Origin: Roseiterribacter gracilis | GTDB taxonomy: Bacteria; Pseudomonadota; Alphaproteobacteria; BOG-932; Roseiterribacteraceae | Direction: 5' to 3' | DNA: 64,000 nt | NCBI GenBank assembly: GCA_018332375.1 | Contig: BOPV01000001.1 | Location: 2,356,001 to 2,420,000, forward strand | Shown here: positions 28,394 through 38,880 of the stretch, one piece after another | Numbering within the stretch: position 1 is the first letter of the stretch | Layout of the letters: every line of letters starts with the position of its first letter | Made by a program: the position numbers and the translations under genes | Notes under the pieces: model-generated | The model's database searches: none | Told to the model about the DNA's origin: nothing | The model's input: the letters and a program-made list of their open reading frames with translations, nothing else

Positions 28394-29077
28394 TCAGCAA
28401 CCGAGCAAGGCGGGAAGTTTGGCCAGCGACGCGATCTCGGCCATGCGCGACGCAAACATATATTCGGGCGGCGCGCTCGCACGCGCCAAGCGCACGACGC
28501 GAAAGCCGGCGCTGGCTGCGCCGGCCGAATCCCACGGATTGCCCGACACGAATACAGTCGACGCCGGATCGACGCCGGTTGCGGTCTCGACCAGCGTGTA
28601 GACACGCGGGTCGGGCTTGAAGATGCCGGCGTCGTCGATCGACAGGATCGCGGCGAACAGATCGTTCCAGCCGGCCGCGGTCACCGCGTCGCGCAACATG
28701 TCGTGCGTGCCGTTGGACAGAATGGCGAGTCCGAAGCCTGCGGCGCGCAACGAGTCGAGCATCGGGCCGGCATCGTCATAGGGGCGCAGATTGCGATAGG
28801 CGGCCAGCAGATCGCCGCGCAGACCGTTCGCAGGCGAGATTCCATACAGCGCCATCGCCCAATCGAGCGCTTCCTGCGTGCAGGTCCAGAAATCCGCGTG
28901 ACGCCGCATCAAGCTGCGCGTCCAGCTATATTCGAGCTGCTTCTGGCGCCAACTGGCCGACATGCGCGCGAAATCAGGGCCGACGCGATCGGCATGGATC
29001 GCAGCCGCAGCATGCACGTCGAACAAGGTGCCGTAGGCGTCGAACACGACGAGTCGTTTTGTCTGCATCGACGTCAT
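28394..29077 (-). CDS. Haloacid dehalogenase type II-like HAD hydrolase (second copy)
   Basis: About 227 residues. Motif I is VVFDAYGTLFDVH, motif II is AILSNGTHDM, the Lys lies in IFKPDPRVY and the acidic motif is SGNPWDSAGAASAG. It is closer to classical L-2-haloacid dehalogenases (FDAYGTLFD, SSNxWD-like) than the copy at 9628. ATG 29077 has GGGGA upstream; ATG 29068 is an alternative. It diverges from the cysteine synthase gene. The true substrate is open. Confidence 0.85.
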   Translation of the reverse strand: MTSMQTKRLVVFDAYGTLFDVHAAAAIHADRVGPDFARMSASWRQKQLEYSWTRSLMRRHADFWTCTQEALDWAMALYGISPANGLRGDLLAAYRNLRPYDDAGPMLDSLRAAGFGLAILSNGTHDMLRDAVTAAGWNDLFAAILSIDDAGIFKPDPRVYTLVETATGVDPASTVFVSGNPWDSAGAASAGFRVVRLARASAPPEYMFASRMAEIASLAKLPALLGC

Positions 29078-29128
29078 CAATCCCCGCTCGTTGCGGCGCC
29101 TTGTCGGCGCTTGTAGGGTCGCTTCCCC

Positions 29129-30130
29129 ATGGCTGCATTCGCCACAACTGCCCCGGATGTTTCGGCTGCGATCGGCCGGACACCATTGATCCGTCTCGCC
29201 GGCCCCAGCGCTGCGACGGGCTGCGACATCTACGGCAAAGCCGAATTCATGAATCCCGGCGGCTCGATCAAGGATCGAACTGCGCTTGGCATTCTCGACG
29301 CAGCGGAACGCGCGGGCCAGCTGCAACCCGGCGGCACCATCGTCGAAGGCACCGCCGGCAACACCGGTATCGGCCTGACGATGCTGGCACGGGCGCGCCA
29401 CTACCGCACCTTGATCGTCATGCCCGAAACGCAGAGCCGCGAGAAAATTGAAGCGCTGCGCGTGCTGGGCGCCGAGTTGGAACTGGTCAAGGCAGTCCCC
29501 TATTCCGACCCCGGCAACTACGCGCGCGTCGCACAGAAGCGCGCGCAGGAAATTCCGGGCGCGATCTTCGCCAACCAGTTCGACAATCTGGCCAACCGGG
29601 ACATTCACGCGGCGACGACCGGCGTTGAGATCTGGGACGAGATGGACGGGCGTATCGACGCCTTCGTCAGCGCGGCCGGCACTGGCGGCACGATTGCCGG
29701 CGTCGGCCAGACGTTGAAGCAACGGGACGCACGCGTGCGCGTCATTCTCGCCGACCCGCACGGATCGGGCCTGTATGATTGGATCAAAACCGGCACGCCG
29801 CACGCTGAAGGCAGTTCCATCACCGAAGGAATCGGCCAAGGCCGCGTCACCGAAAATCTTGCTGCGGCGCAGATAGATGATGCGGTGCGGATCGACGATC
29901 AGACGGCGATGGATTGGTGCTGGCGGTTGCTGCGCGACGAAGGGCTGAATGTCGGCACGTCAACCGGCGTCAATGTTGCCGGCGCAATCGAGATCGCACG
30001 ACGGCTGGGACCGGGGCACCGGATCGTCACCGTGCTGTGCGACGGCGGGCAGCGTTACGCGTCGAAGATGTTCGACGCTGCGTTCCTGAAGTCGAAAGGG
30101 ATCAAGCCGCCCGACTGGCTGCCGGGCTGA
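29129..30130 (+). CDS. cysK: Cysteine synthase A-like PLP enzyme
   Basis: 333 residues. The PLP lysine is Lys48 in NPGGSIKDR, the phosphate-binding loop is GTAGNTGIGL, a second glycine loop is AGTGGTIAG, and EGSSITEGIGQGR is the substrate-loop region of the alphaproteobacterial cysteine synthase A type. It forms cysteine from O-acetylserine and sulfide. Its 3' end overlaps the convergent ferredoxin gene by 29 bases. Confidence 0.87.
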   Translation: MAAFATTAPDVSAAIGRTPLIRLAGPSAATGCDIYGKAEFMNPGGSIKDRTALGILDAAERAGQLQPGGTIVEGTAGNTGIGLTMLARARHYRTLIVMPETQSREKIEALRVLGAELELVKAVPYSDPGNYARVAQKRAQEIPGAIFANQFDNLANRDIHAATTGVEIWDEMDGRIDAFVSAAGTGGTIAGVGQTLKQRDARVRVILADPHGSGLYDWIKTGTPHAEGSSITEGIGQGRVTENLAAAQIDDAVRIDDQTAMDWCWRLLRDEGLNVGTSTGVNVAGAIEIARRLGPGHRIVTVLCDGGQRYASKMFDAAFLKSKGIKPPDWLPG

Positions 30131-30455
30131 TCTCGTCCTCGGCATCGTCGTTGCGCAACGTCACGCGCAAGCCGGCGAGGTCGTCGGAAAACAACAGCTG
30201 GCAGGAGAGACGCGAATTGGGACCTACGTCGGCGATCGTATCGAGCATCGCTTCTTCGTCGTCGGTGCGCCCCGGCACCTTATCGGCCCAGTGCGGATCC
30301 AGCTCGACGCAGCAGGTGGCGCAGGCCATGGCACCATCGCACAGGCCCTTCATCCGCAGACCGTGGTCGCGGATGATCTCCATCACGCGCCAGCCTTCTG
30401 GCGCGTCGAGCTCGTGCTCGTCCCCGTTTTCGTCAATGACCACGATGTGGCTCAT
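30102..30455 (-). CDS. Adrenodoxin-type 2Fe-2S ferredoxin
   Basis: 117 residues. The cluster ligands are Cys39, Cys45, Cys48 and Cys85, giving the exact C-x5-C-x2-C-x36-C spacing of vertebrate-type (adrenodoxin/ISC Fdx) ferredoxins. The context DGAMACATC fits, as does the acidic partner-binding helix (DDEEAMLD). It would serve iron-sulfur assembly or a cytochrome P450; no partner lies nearby. Confidence 0.93.
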   Translation of the reverse strand: MSHIVVIDENGDEHELDAPEGWRVMEIIRDHGLRMKGLCDGAMACATCCVELDPHWADKVPGRTDDEEAMLDTIADVGPNSRLSCQLLFSDDLAGLRVTLRNDDAEDEISPAASRAA

Positions 30456-30535
30456 GGGCGCCTTCTAAACAGGTCGGGCCGGTCGGATCCAGTCCCGAGT
30501 CGTCGCAGGCGTCCGGGGCGGCCGATCCCGGGCGG

Positions 30536-32377
30536 TCAGTAATAGAGGAAGCGCAGCGCCTGTTCCAAAAAGCCCCGGTCGCGCATCTCGTCGGTCGTGT
30601 GGATGCCGAGGTCGCCGGCGCGGAATTCGCGCAGCAGCCCATGCGCTTCGAGACGCCGCACGACGCGGTCGAGGCTGGGGTCCGGGCGGAAAGTCGGCAC
30701 GCGCCCCTGCAGCGCGCTGAGCATCTGGTCGCGCTCGGCGTTCTCGGCCTGCGAGGCGAGCTTGGCCCCCTCGGGATGGCGCGGCGTCATTGTCACCAAC
30801 AGCGAACGTTGCGAGCGCGCATCCTCATCGCGCGAGAACAGGTACTGCACGCCCGGAATGGACTGCAGCACCGGCACGCCTGAGCGCGCCGACTTGGCCT
30901 CGCGATCGAGCAGGCCCGACAGAACCAGCGTCTCGCCGAACCGCATCGCCACGTTGGCCGTGACCGTGTTGCGCGTCGTCTGCACCGACTGCGTGAACGT
31001 GCCGGCGAGCTGCGGCGAGATGGACTCGCGCTCGGTGATCACGCGCAGCAGCACGCGATCGGGCGCGGTCACGGTCGGCGTCACCGACAGGCCGATGCCG
31101 ATCGCCTTGTGTTCGAGGTCGCCGCCATACTGGCCTGCGAGCGCGATGGTAAGCTCGTCGCCCGAGAAGAAACGCGACGCCTGCCCGTCGAGCGCGACCA
31201 GCGTCGGGCGCGCGACGACCTCGGCACGCGTGCCTGAGACGTTGGCGATGTCGAGATCGTACGTGACAGCCGGAATCGTCACCGAGCCCGCTAGCACGCG
31301 CGTGAAAGATGCGCCCGAGCTTTGTCCCACCTGCGACTGCGCCGTCAAAGAACCACCGAGTTGCACAGTGAGCCCGTCGAGCAGGTTCACGCCTTTTCCG
31401 GTGCTGGTCGTCTCTTCTTCGCGGATGATAACGACGTCGACCAGCACCATCTTAGGATCGCCGCCGGCGCGCTTCTTCAGCGGACGAAGCGCCTTTGGCC
31501 CATAATACGAGCCGGGCGAACCATCGCTGCTCGAATCGTTGGTGTCGTCGGAATAGTCGTCTGACGCGCTGCTGCTGCTCGAACTGCTGTTGTTGCCCGC
31601 TGTGGTGTCGGGCGGGAAACTCTGGCCCACTGCGAGTTGCAGCCTGGCGCCGCCCGGTTCGGGCACACGCACGATGGCGCGATGCAGATCACCCCAATTG
31701 TCGATGCGCTCGGCGAGGAACGACGCTTCGCGCGGCGCCGCAGCGCCGTACGCTTCGAGCTGTGCGTGCGCCGCCTTGTCGTCGCCAGCCGCGGCAAAGA
31801 CCAGCGCCGCGACGCGACGCGCGTCGGTGCGTTCGGGCGCGAGTTCGAGCGCACGCTCGATTGCCGCGCGCGCGACGGCAAGCTTGTGCGCGTCATAGGC
31901 GGACGCGGCTAGCCCGACCCACAACTCGGCCCGCTTGGGTGCCAGCAGCAGCGCATCGGCAAAGCGCAGCATCGCGTCGTCGGGACGACGCTGCTCGAAC
32001 GCGAGCCAACCCAGGCCCGCACGCGCGGGCCAGAAGCCGGGATCGAGCCGGGCTGCGGTCTCGTAGCCGACCTGCGCCAGTTCGAGCGACGTTTGTGAGC
32101 CTGCCTCGGCGCTTCGCAGATAGCTGAGCCCATTGGCGAAATGCAGCGCCGCGTCGCGCGGCCGCTGTTGCAGCGCGCGTCGGATCGCAGCGGCGCTGGC
32201 CTCGTCGGCTCCGTCTTTCAGGGCAGCGCTGATCGTCGCCGCGTTGGGCAACGCCGTGGTCGTGCGCTGCGTGTCGCCGGCACAACCGCCCAACGCCGCG
32301 ATGAGCGCAGCCCAGGTCGCGGCGCGCAGCGCGCGTGCTGATTTCTTCGGCTCGCGTCGGCAATCGTGATCTCGCAT
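30536..32377 (-). CDS. TPR-containing secretin lipoprotein (PilQ/GspD-related), orphan
   Basis: 613 residues. A lipobox ends at Cys32. Tetratricopeptide-like repeats fill about 50-230. A Ser/Asp-rich linker of about 30 residues follows near 260-295, then a secretin domain (about 300-550). The secretin signature is ETLVLSGLLDRE followed by VPVLQSIPGVQYLF and LLVTMTPR. Secretins form outer-membrane rings of type II/III secretion and type IV pili. No other such genes lie nearby. Two small exported proteins precede it in the same direction, suggesting an operon. Confidence 0.82.
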   Translation of the reverse strand: MRDHDCRREPKKSARALRAATWAALIAALGGCAGDTQRTTTALPNAATISAALKDGADEASAAAIRRALQQRPRDAALHFANGLSYLRSAEAGSQTSLELAQVGYETAARLDPGFWPARAGLGWLAFEQRRPDDAMLRFADALLLAPKRAELWVGLAASAYDAHKLAVARAAIERALELAPERTDARRVAALVFAAAGDDKAAHAQLEAYGAAAPREASFLAERIDNWGDLHRAIVRVPEPGGARLQLAVGQSFPPDTTAGNNSSSSSSSASDDYSDDTNDSSSDGSPGSYYGPKALRPLKKRAGGDPKMVLVDVVIIREEETTSTGKGVNLLDGLTVQLGGSLTAQSQVGQSSGASFTRVLAGSVTIPAVTYDLDIANVSGTRAEVVARPTLVALDGQASRFFSGDELTIALAGQYGGDLEHKAIGIGLSVTPTVTAPDRVLLRVITERESISPQLAGTFTQSVQTTRNTVTANVAMRFGETLVLSGLLDREAKSARSGVPVLQSIPGVQYLFSRDEDARSQRSLLVTMTPRHPEGAKLASQAENAERDQMLSALQGRVPTFRPDPSLDRVVRRLEAHGLLREFRAGDLGIHTTDEMRDRGFLEQALRFLYY

Positions 32378-32430
32378 CCCCGCACCCTTCTTCGTTCGCC
32401 GGCGACTTCGTTTGCGATCGCCGGGTAAAT

Positions 32431-32458
32431 GGCGGGCACGCGACGGCGCGCGCCCGCC
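32431..32458 (-). terminator. GC-rich hairpin after the 94-residue exported protein gene
   Basis: GGCGGGC (32431-32437) pairs with GCCCGCC (32452-32458), just past the stop at 32465 in the transcription direction and before the secretin gene. There is no T tract; it could partly terminate or protect the upstream message. Confidence 0.4.
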
Positions 32459-32464
32459 ACCTCG

Positions 32465-32749
32465 CTACTTCGCCTTCAACGATCGGTCAGAACATTCCCG
32501 GACCTTGGTCGCTTGGCATTTTCCGTACGACTCGTGGCACTGTTGCACGGCCGCCTTGCTACCCGCCTTGCAGGTCGGGACCTGGCAAGACTTCACGGCG
32601 CCTTCGACGCAGGTCGCGAATGCGTCGCGCTGCTCCGCCGACGCTTTCTCGACAACGGCACGGTCGAGCAGCGGCTTGGACTGCGTCTGCGCCGAGGCAC
32701 CGCTGGCGAGCAGCAGTGCGAAGGCGCTGGCGATTACAACTGATTTCAT
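32465..32749 (-). CDS. Small exported six-cysteine protein
   Basis: 94 residues with a clear Sec signal peptide (1-20, ending ASA). The mature part has six cysteines (47, 55, 60, 71, 78, 86) and high Lys/Gln content, suggesting three disulfides in the periplasm or outside. I do not recognise the family. It lies 15 bases after the next exported gene and 87 bases before the TPR-secretin, all in one direction. Confidence 0.7.
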   Translation of the reverse strand: MKSVVIASAFALLLASGASAQTQSKPLLDRAVVEKASAEQRDAFATCVEGAVKSCQVPTCKAGSKAAVQQCHESYGKCQATKVRECSDRSLKAK

Positions 32750-32764
32750 TCGTCCGCCCCGCGC

Positions 32765-33178
32765 TTACTGGAGGTTCCACGTGTACTTGGCGGGCGCGCC
32801 GAGCGCCCACATTACCCACTGCGCCTTGCGATCGCCGTCGCCGACGTCGCCCGGCTCGTAGGTCGTGCCCGAAATGCGCAGCTGCGCGTGCGGCGGTACT
32901 TCCACTTCGGTATAGGCCTTGTTGCTGCACTTCGTGGTGCAGTTTTCGCCGTTCTCACCGACGCAGACGCTGGCGTCGAACGGGACGATGCTGATCTTGA
33001 TGGTCTTGTTGAGCGCCCATCCCTGGTTGGTCTGGCCCGGCGATATCTGATCTGCGTAACCGCCCCTGTTGCCGAACACGCAGATCATCCACGGCGTGTC
33101 GTTTTTGATGTTGAAGGCCGCTGCCGGGTCGGCCTGTAGCAGGCCAATCGCCAGCACTGCTCCCAAAAGCTTTTTCAT
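32765..33178 (-). CDS. Exported protein of unknown function with four cysteines
   Basis: 137 residues. The signal peptide is about 1-21 (ending AAA). The mature protein begins FNIKNDTPWMICVFG, is rich in beta-type residues, and has Cys33, Cys72, Cys80 and Cys84. ATG 33178 has AGGGGAG at proper spacing, which decides it over the longer frame to 33292. No family is recognised. It is the first gene of the apparent three-gene set ending with the TPR-secretin. Confidence 0.7.
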   Translation of the reverse strand: MKKLLGAVLAIGLLQADPAAAFNIKNDTPWMICVFGNRGGYADQISPGQTNQGWALNKTIKISIVPFDASVCVGENGENCTTKCSNKAYTEVEVPPHAQLRISGTTYEPGDVGDGDRKAQWVMWALGAPAKYTWNLQ

Positions 33179-33706
33179 TATGCTCCCCTTCTCGTTTTCT
33201 ACGGGCGCAGGTCGTTGTGCGCACGAAAGTTGCACCCTCACCTTCGTGTGACATGCGCCGCCTGCGAGCGACGCGTGTTCTCTTCGTTGCATTTGCGCAC
33301 GCGCGCGATCGGGCCTCCTCGCGCGGGCGTCGTTTGTTCGGCGACGGCCTTGTCAAGCGGCGGGCCTTTGGCGTGCGCCGTCGCCATCGAGATGATCAGC
33401 AGCGCCGCGAGTGCGGCGCGAATCGCATCGGGTGAATCCGTCGTGCGAGGGCACGTCGCGTGAAAATGCGACCGCGGTACGGTCGGCGCGAGGTGCGGAG
33501 ATGATCGACGAGGCGCATCCCGGCCGCTCCCTCGTCGAGCATTGCGCCGCCATATTGCAGCATGCGTGGTCGGTCGGTCGGCTCATTCAGGCTTGCGCAG
33601 GCCTACTGGCGAGAGGTGCTGTCAAACTCGGCGGCAAAGCTTACGAAAGTCATACTGCTTCTTTATTTGTCCAGCGTGATCCACCTCAGGGACTGACAGC
33701 CGGTTC
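33179..33706. other. 528-base stretch with no supported gene
   Basis: Frames here lack a recognisable domain, plausible starts or typical composition; the longest (33411-33749 on the plus strand) is Arg/Ser/Ala rich and reads into the aminotransferase. The stretch from about 33590 to 33706 is visibly poorer in G+C and probably holds the aminotransferase promoter, while the left part probably holds the promoter of the exported-protein genes. Confidence 0.6.
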
Positions 33707-34870
33707 ATGCAGCATCTGCCCGCTCCGTTCGAGATCTTCCGCTCGATGACCGAAACGGTGTTTGAAACCATGTCCCTGCTGGCGCGGGCGCATGACGCGA
33801 TCAATCTCGGCCAGGGCTTTCCCGATCACGGCGAACCCGAAGCGCTGTTGCGCATCGCCGCCGAAAAGCTGCTGCACGGTTCGAATCAGTACCCGCCGAT
33901 GCGCGGCCTGCCCGAACTGCGCTGGGCGGTCGCGGCGCATGCAGCACGCTTCCACGGCGTGACGTTGGACCCCGACAGCGAAGTGCTGGTGACGTCGGGC
34001 GCGACCGAGGCGCTGGCCGATACGCTGCTCGCCTATCTGTCGCCTGGCGACGAGATCGTGCTGTTCGAGCCGCTCTATGACGCCTACGCACCGATCGCGC
34101 GACGCGCCGGTGCGGTTCCCAAAGTTGTGCGCTTGGAACCGCCGAGCTGGACGCTGACCGCAAACGCACTCGACGCTGCGCTGTCGGAAAAGACGCGCGT
34201 CATCTTGTTCAACAATCCGATGAATCCGACCGGCAAAGTCTGGTCGTCGGACGAAATCGATTTGATCGCGTCGCGCGCCAAAGCGCGTGACTTGCTGGTC
34301 GTCGCCGACGAGGTCTACGAGCATCTCGTCTTCGAAGGCGCCAGCTTCAAAACCGTTCTGGCGCATCCCGATTTGCGCCATCGCGCCGTGCGCATCGGAT
34401 CAGCGGGAAAAAGCTTTTCGCTGACCGGTTGGAAAGTCGGCTATGCCCAAGCCGATGCAGCGATCCTGGAGCCGATCGTGCGCTGCCACCAATTCATCAC
34501 CTTCACCACGCCGCCGAATTTGCAGCAGGCGGTCGCGGTTGGTCTGCAACTCGACGATCGTTATTTCGCCGAGCTGCGCACGCGCATGCAGCGCAAGCGC
34601 GACACGTTCAGGGCTGGGTTGCGGCGCGTCGGATTCGAACCGCTCGAAGCACAAGGCGCCTATTTCGTCTGCGCGCGCTTCGATCAGGTGCGCAAAGATC
34701 TCAGCGACCTCGAATTCTGCCGCTGGATCACCACCGAGGCACGCGTCGCCGCGATTCCGGTCAGCGCCTTCTACGACGAGCGGCCACGTACCGATCTGAT
34801 CCGCTTCTGCGTCTGTAAGAAAGACGAAGTGCTGGACGAAGCGCTGACCAGATTGACGCGCTTCGTCTAG
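33707..34870 (+). CDS. Class I/II aminotransferase (fold type I PLP)
   Basis: 387 residues. [12 protein letters not shown] near the N-terminus, the [10 protein letters not shown] segment (170-179), Asp201 in [10 protein letters not shown] and the PLP lysine Lys235 in [16 protein letters not shown] are all in place. The pattern fits the kynurenine/glutamine transaminase-like (YbdL-type) group, which transfers amino groups from methionine, glutamine or kynurenine. The exact substrate is not fixed by sequence. Confidence 0.88.
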   Translation: MQHLPAPFEIFRSMTETVFETMSLLARAHDAINLGQGFPDHGEPEALLRIAAEKLLHGSNQYPPMRGLPELRWAVAAHAARFHGVTLDPDSEVLVTSGATEALADTLLAYLSPGDEIVLFEPLYDAYAPIARRAGAVPKVVRLEPPSWTLTANALDAALSEKTRVILFNNPMNPTGKVWSSDEIDLIASRAKARDLLVVADEVYEHLVFEGASFKTVLAHPDLRHRAVRIGSAGKSFSLTGWKVGYAQADAAILEPIVRCHQFITFTTPPNLQQAVAVGLQLDDRYFAELRTRMQRKRDTFRAGLRRVGFEPLEAQGAYFVCARFDQVRKDLSDLEFCRWITTEARVAAIPVSAFYDERPRTDLIRFCVCKKDEVLDEALTRLTRFV

Positions 34871-34882
34871 CTCCGTCGTTGC

Positions 34883-35998
<1,116 letters not shown>

Positions 35999-36055
35999 GA
36001 CGAGGTCTCCCAGAACCAGAAATCTTGTTTGTCTCGACAGATTAGAGCGGCCTGC

Positions 36056-36112
36056 GCACAATCGGCGCGCAAACACGGCCCCAACCGCGCCGTCTTTCGA
36101 ATGTAATTGTGC
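36056..36112. promoter_or_regulatory. Inverted half-sites in the ald-lrp divergent region
   Basis: GCACAAT (36056-36062) and ATTGTGC (36106-36112) are exact inverted copies about 50 bases apart, in the gap between ald and the Lrp-type gene. Lrp proteins bind several spaced sites on curved DNA, so this is a plausible operator pair; it is not proven. Confidence 0.4.
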
Positions 36113-36130
36113 AAATCCGGACGGTAGCGC

Positions 36131-36601
36131 GTGAATCTTGTGCAGAACCTCGACGAGCGCGATCTGAAGCTGCTGCGGCTGCTGCAGACCGATGCGCGCC
36201 TCGGCAACAACGAACTGGCAGCCAAAGTCGCCTTGTCGCCGTCGGCCTGCCTGCGCCGTGTCCGCGCGCTGGAAGAAGCCGGCTTCATCGACCGCACGGT
36301 CGCGATTCTCGACCATCGCGCGGCCGGCTTCGGCGGCTCAGCCGTGGTGCATGTCACCTTGGAAAGCCAGGAGCGCAAAGCGCTGGACCGGTTCGAAGCT
36401 GCGGTCGCGCGCGTCACCGCGATCGTCGAATGTTATCTACTGGCCGGACCCGCGGATTACCTGCTGCGCGTCGTGTATCGCGACAATGACGAGCTGGAGC
36501 GGCTGCATGGCGACGTGCTGACCCGCCTGCCCGGTGTGCAGCGGATCCAGTCGACCCTGACCTTGCGGACCGTCAAACGCACCACCGCGCTGCCGATCTA
36601 G
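36131..36601 (+). CDS. Lrp/AsnC-family transcriptional regulator
   Basis: 156 residues from a GTG start. The N-terminal winged helix (LDERDLKLLRLLQTDAR then LAAKVALSPSACLRRVRALEEAGFI) is followed by a RAM ligand-binding domain. Divergent from ald, it probably senses alanine and regulates ald in the manner of AldR or other ald-linked Lrp proteins. The start follows the inverted half-sites by about 20 bases. Confidence 0.9.
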   Translation: MNLVQNLDERDLKLLRLLQTDARLGNNELAAKVALSPSACLRRVRALEEAGFIDRTVAILDHRAAGFGGSAVVHVTLESQERKALDRFEAAVARVTAIVECYLLAGPADYLLRVVYRDNDELERLHGDVLTRLPGVQRIQSTLTLRTVKRTTALPI

Positions 36602-36725
36602 CGGCCGGCCATCCAATTGATTTTTCTCGCTGCAAATCGGGTCCGGGCCAGGGGACGGCAAGCGAGGCTGGGCATGCTGCGGATGCGGGCCGCGTCGTCA
36701 GGCGCGGGTCGCTTCCCTCCTGGAC

Positions 36726-36771
36726 GCCCCGGGCCGCGGACGTTTGTCGTCCGAAGCCCGGGGCTTCTTTC
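36726..36771 (+). terminator. Rho-independent terminator after the Lrp-type gene
   Basis: GCCCCGGGC (36726-36734) pairs with GCCCGGGGC (36756-36764), an inner CGGACG/CGTCCG stem extends the hairpin, and TTCTTTC follows. It separates the Lrp-type gene from the two-component system. Confidence 0.8.
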
Positions 36772-36799
36772 CTTCCGCACCTGGACGTAGCCTGTACCC

Positions 36800-37480
36800 A
36801 TGCGTTTGCTGTTGCTTGAAGACGAGAGCGAAGTTGCGACCCTAGCGGCCGGCAATCTGCGCAAATCCGGGTTCACCGTTGACGCGGTTCGCCTGATCGA
36901 CGAAGCGCGCAACATGTTGCGCGGTCACCGCTACGACCTGTTGCTGGTGGATCTGCGCTTGCCCGACGGCGACGGCACCACGCTGATCGCCGAGCTGCGC
37001 GAAGCCGGCGACGCAATTCCGATCATCTGCGTCACTGGTCTCGACGCCGTCCCGGATCGTATTCGCGGCCTCGAAATGGGCGCCGACGATTACGTCGTCA
37101 AACCGGTCGTGCACGAAGAGCTGGTTGCGCGCATCCGCGCCGTGTTGCGCCGTCCATCGACGACGCAGCCGCGCAAAGTCGAAGTCGGCGGCGTCGGATT
37201 CGATCCCGGCACGCGCGAAGTCACGGTGCGCGAACGACCGCTGGTCGTGCCGCGTCGCGAACTCGCCATTCTCGAATTGCTGATCCAGCGCGAAGGCCGC
37301 GTCGTGCAGCGCGACGCGGTTGAGTCGGCGGTCTATGGCGCCGACGAGGAAGTGCAGCCCAATACGATCGAGACGCATGTCTCGCGGTTGCGCAAACGCC
37401 TGGGTGAAGCGGGCGCGGACATCGCCATCCATGGCATTCGCGGCCTCGGCTACATGCTCGAGGCCAAGCCGGCGGCGTAA
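36800..37480 (+). CDS. OmpR-family response regulator
   Basis: 226 residues. The receiver domain (1-118) has acidic Glu7 and Asp8, phospho-acceptor Asp51 in LLLVDLRLPDG and Lys in VVKPV. The winged-helix output domain (about 130-222) ends ETHVSRLRKRL and IRGLGYML, the QseB/TctD type. The kinase gene follows 23 bases later and would phosphorylate it. The signal is unknown. Confidence 0.92.
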   Translation: MRLLLLEDESEVATLAAGNLRKSGFTVDAVRLIDEARNMLRGHRYDLLLVDLRLPDGDGTTLIAELREAGDAIPIICVTGLDAVPDRIRGLEMGADDYVVKPVVHEELVARIRAVLRRPSTTQPRKVEVGGVGFDPGTREVTVRERPLVVPRRELAILELLIQREGRVVQRDAVESAVYGADEEVQPNTIETHVSRLRKRLGEAGADIAIHGIRGLGYMLEAKPAA

Positions 37481-37503
37481 CGCTGCCGCCGGCGCCTTCC
37501 AAC

Positions 37504-38880
37504 ATGCATCGCCCCGCGTCGCTTGCGCGCCGGCTGCGCGTGCGCGTCGCGCTGCTGCAAGGCACCGTCGTCGCAGTCGCGGTCGCGGTGCATCTTGCGC
37601 TGGCGTGGGGTCCGATGGTTGAAGCCGATCGCGATCTCGGTCGTCTAACCGATGCGGTCGCTGAATCACTAACCTTCGACGACGACGGCGTTCCACGCAT
37701 CGTTCCCAGCGAACGTCTGCGCGAACTGGGCGCGGGCGCACGCACCTTGCGCTTTGCGGTCTATGACACGACCACCGGAATCGCGGTCGAAGGATCGTCG
37801 CCCGAATTGATGGCGGCGCTGCCGCGCAATGCGCGTTTGAAAAGCCTGCGCTATGCCGAGTTCGAAGCGCCCGGTCCGGACGGTCGTTTGATGCCCGGCG
37901 CCTTGACGCGCATGCCGACGCCGGGCGGCGAATATATGCTGGCCGCTGTCGGTATGCAGCGCGGCTTTGTCGACGCTGTGCGCTGGATCTGGGCCGAGCT
38001 AATCACGACCTTGTTGCCGCTGCTGGCGGCGCTGGCGGTTGGATCCTTGTTGCTGGTGCCGCGCACGGTTGCGCGCGCGCTGAAACCGCTCGATCGTTTG
38101 TCCGCACAAGCACGCGCCATCGCGCCCGGCGCACGCGCGCGGCTCGATGAAAGCGCTGCGCCGCGCGAGATGGCGCCGTTGGTTGGCGCGGTCAACACCG
38201 CGCTGGATCGCCTCGATCAGGCCTTCGAGCAACAGCGCCGCTTCACCGCCAATGCGGCGCACGAACTACGCAATCCGCTGGCGGTGCTGCAGGCGCGCGT
38301 CGATTCCCTCACCGAGCGCGAGATCAAAGCCGGGTTTCAGCGCGACGTCGCGCGCATGACCGACCTGGTCGACCAGTTGCTGACGATGGCGCGGCTGCAG
38401 GCGGGCCAGATCAATATCGAAAGCCGGGTCGATCTGCGCGAAATCGCGCGCACGGTTCTGTCGGACCTGGCGCCGCTTGCGATTCATGGCGGGCGCGAAG
38501 TCGCGCTGGAGGAGCCGCCGCATCCGGTTTGGGTGCCGGGCGACATGCGCGTGCTGGAAGGTGCTTTGTCGAATCTCGTGCTGAATGCGATCGATCATTC
38601 GCCCGAAGGCGAGACCGTCGAAGTGCTGGTGCGCGACCGGCCCGACAAAGTCATCGAAGTGCTCGATCGCGGCCCCGGCCTGCCGGACGGTGTTGGCGAC
38701 GAGATTTACGAACCGTTCTGGCGCACCGAAGCGCGCCGCCGCGGCGTCGGCCTGGGGCTGGCGATCGTGCGCGACGCGATGAAGCTGCATGGCGGCGCAG
38801 TCGCGCACGCGGCGCGCGATGGCGGCGGCACGATCTTCCGCCTGGAATTTTCCGACTTGGGCGTTAGCGCGGCAGAGTAA
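37504..38880 (+). CDS. Sensor histidine kinase, partner of the regulator upstream
   Basis: 458 residues. Two membrane segments (about 15-35 and 165-190) enclose a 130-residue periplasmic sensor; a HAMP linker follows. The H box is NAAHELRNPLAVL, the N box is LSNLVLNAIDHS, and the G boxes are DRGPGLP and GVGLGLAIV, all intact. The gene overlaps a convergent kinase gene by 17 bases. It pairs with the OmpR-type regulator at 36800. Confidence 0.92.
   Translation: MHRPASLARRLRVRVALLQGTVVAVAVAVHLALAWGPMVEADRDLGRLTDAVAESLTFDDDGVPRIVPSERLRELGAGARTLRFAVYDTTTGIAVEGSSPELMAALPRNARLKSLRYAEFEAPGPDGRLMPGALTRMPTPGGEYMLAAVGMQRGFVDAVRWIWAELITTLLPLLAALAVGSLLLVPRTVARALKPLDRLSAQARAIAPGARARLDESAAPREMAPLVGAVNTALDRLDQAFEQQRRFTANAAHELRNPLAVLQARVDSLTEREIKAGFQRDVARMTDLVDQLLTMARLQAGQINIESRVDLREIARTVLSDLAPLAIHGGREVALEEPPHPVWVPGDMRVLEGALSNLVLNAIDHSPEGETVEVLVRDRPDKVIEVLDRGPGLPDGVGDEIYEPFWRTEARRRGVGLGLAIVRDAMKLHGGAVAHAARDGGGTIFRLEFSDLGVSAAE

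Noticed and set aside
33411..33749. 112-codon frame before the aminotransferase
   Set aside because: No recognisable domain, biased composition, and it overlaps the start of a clear gene in another frame.
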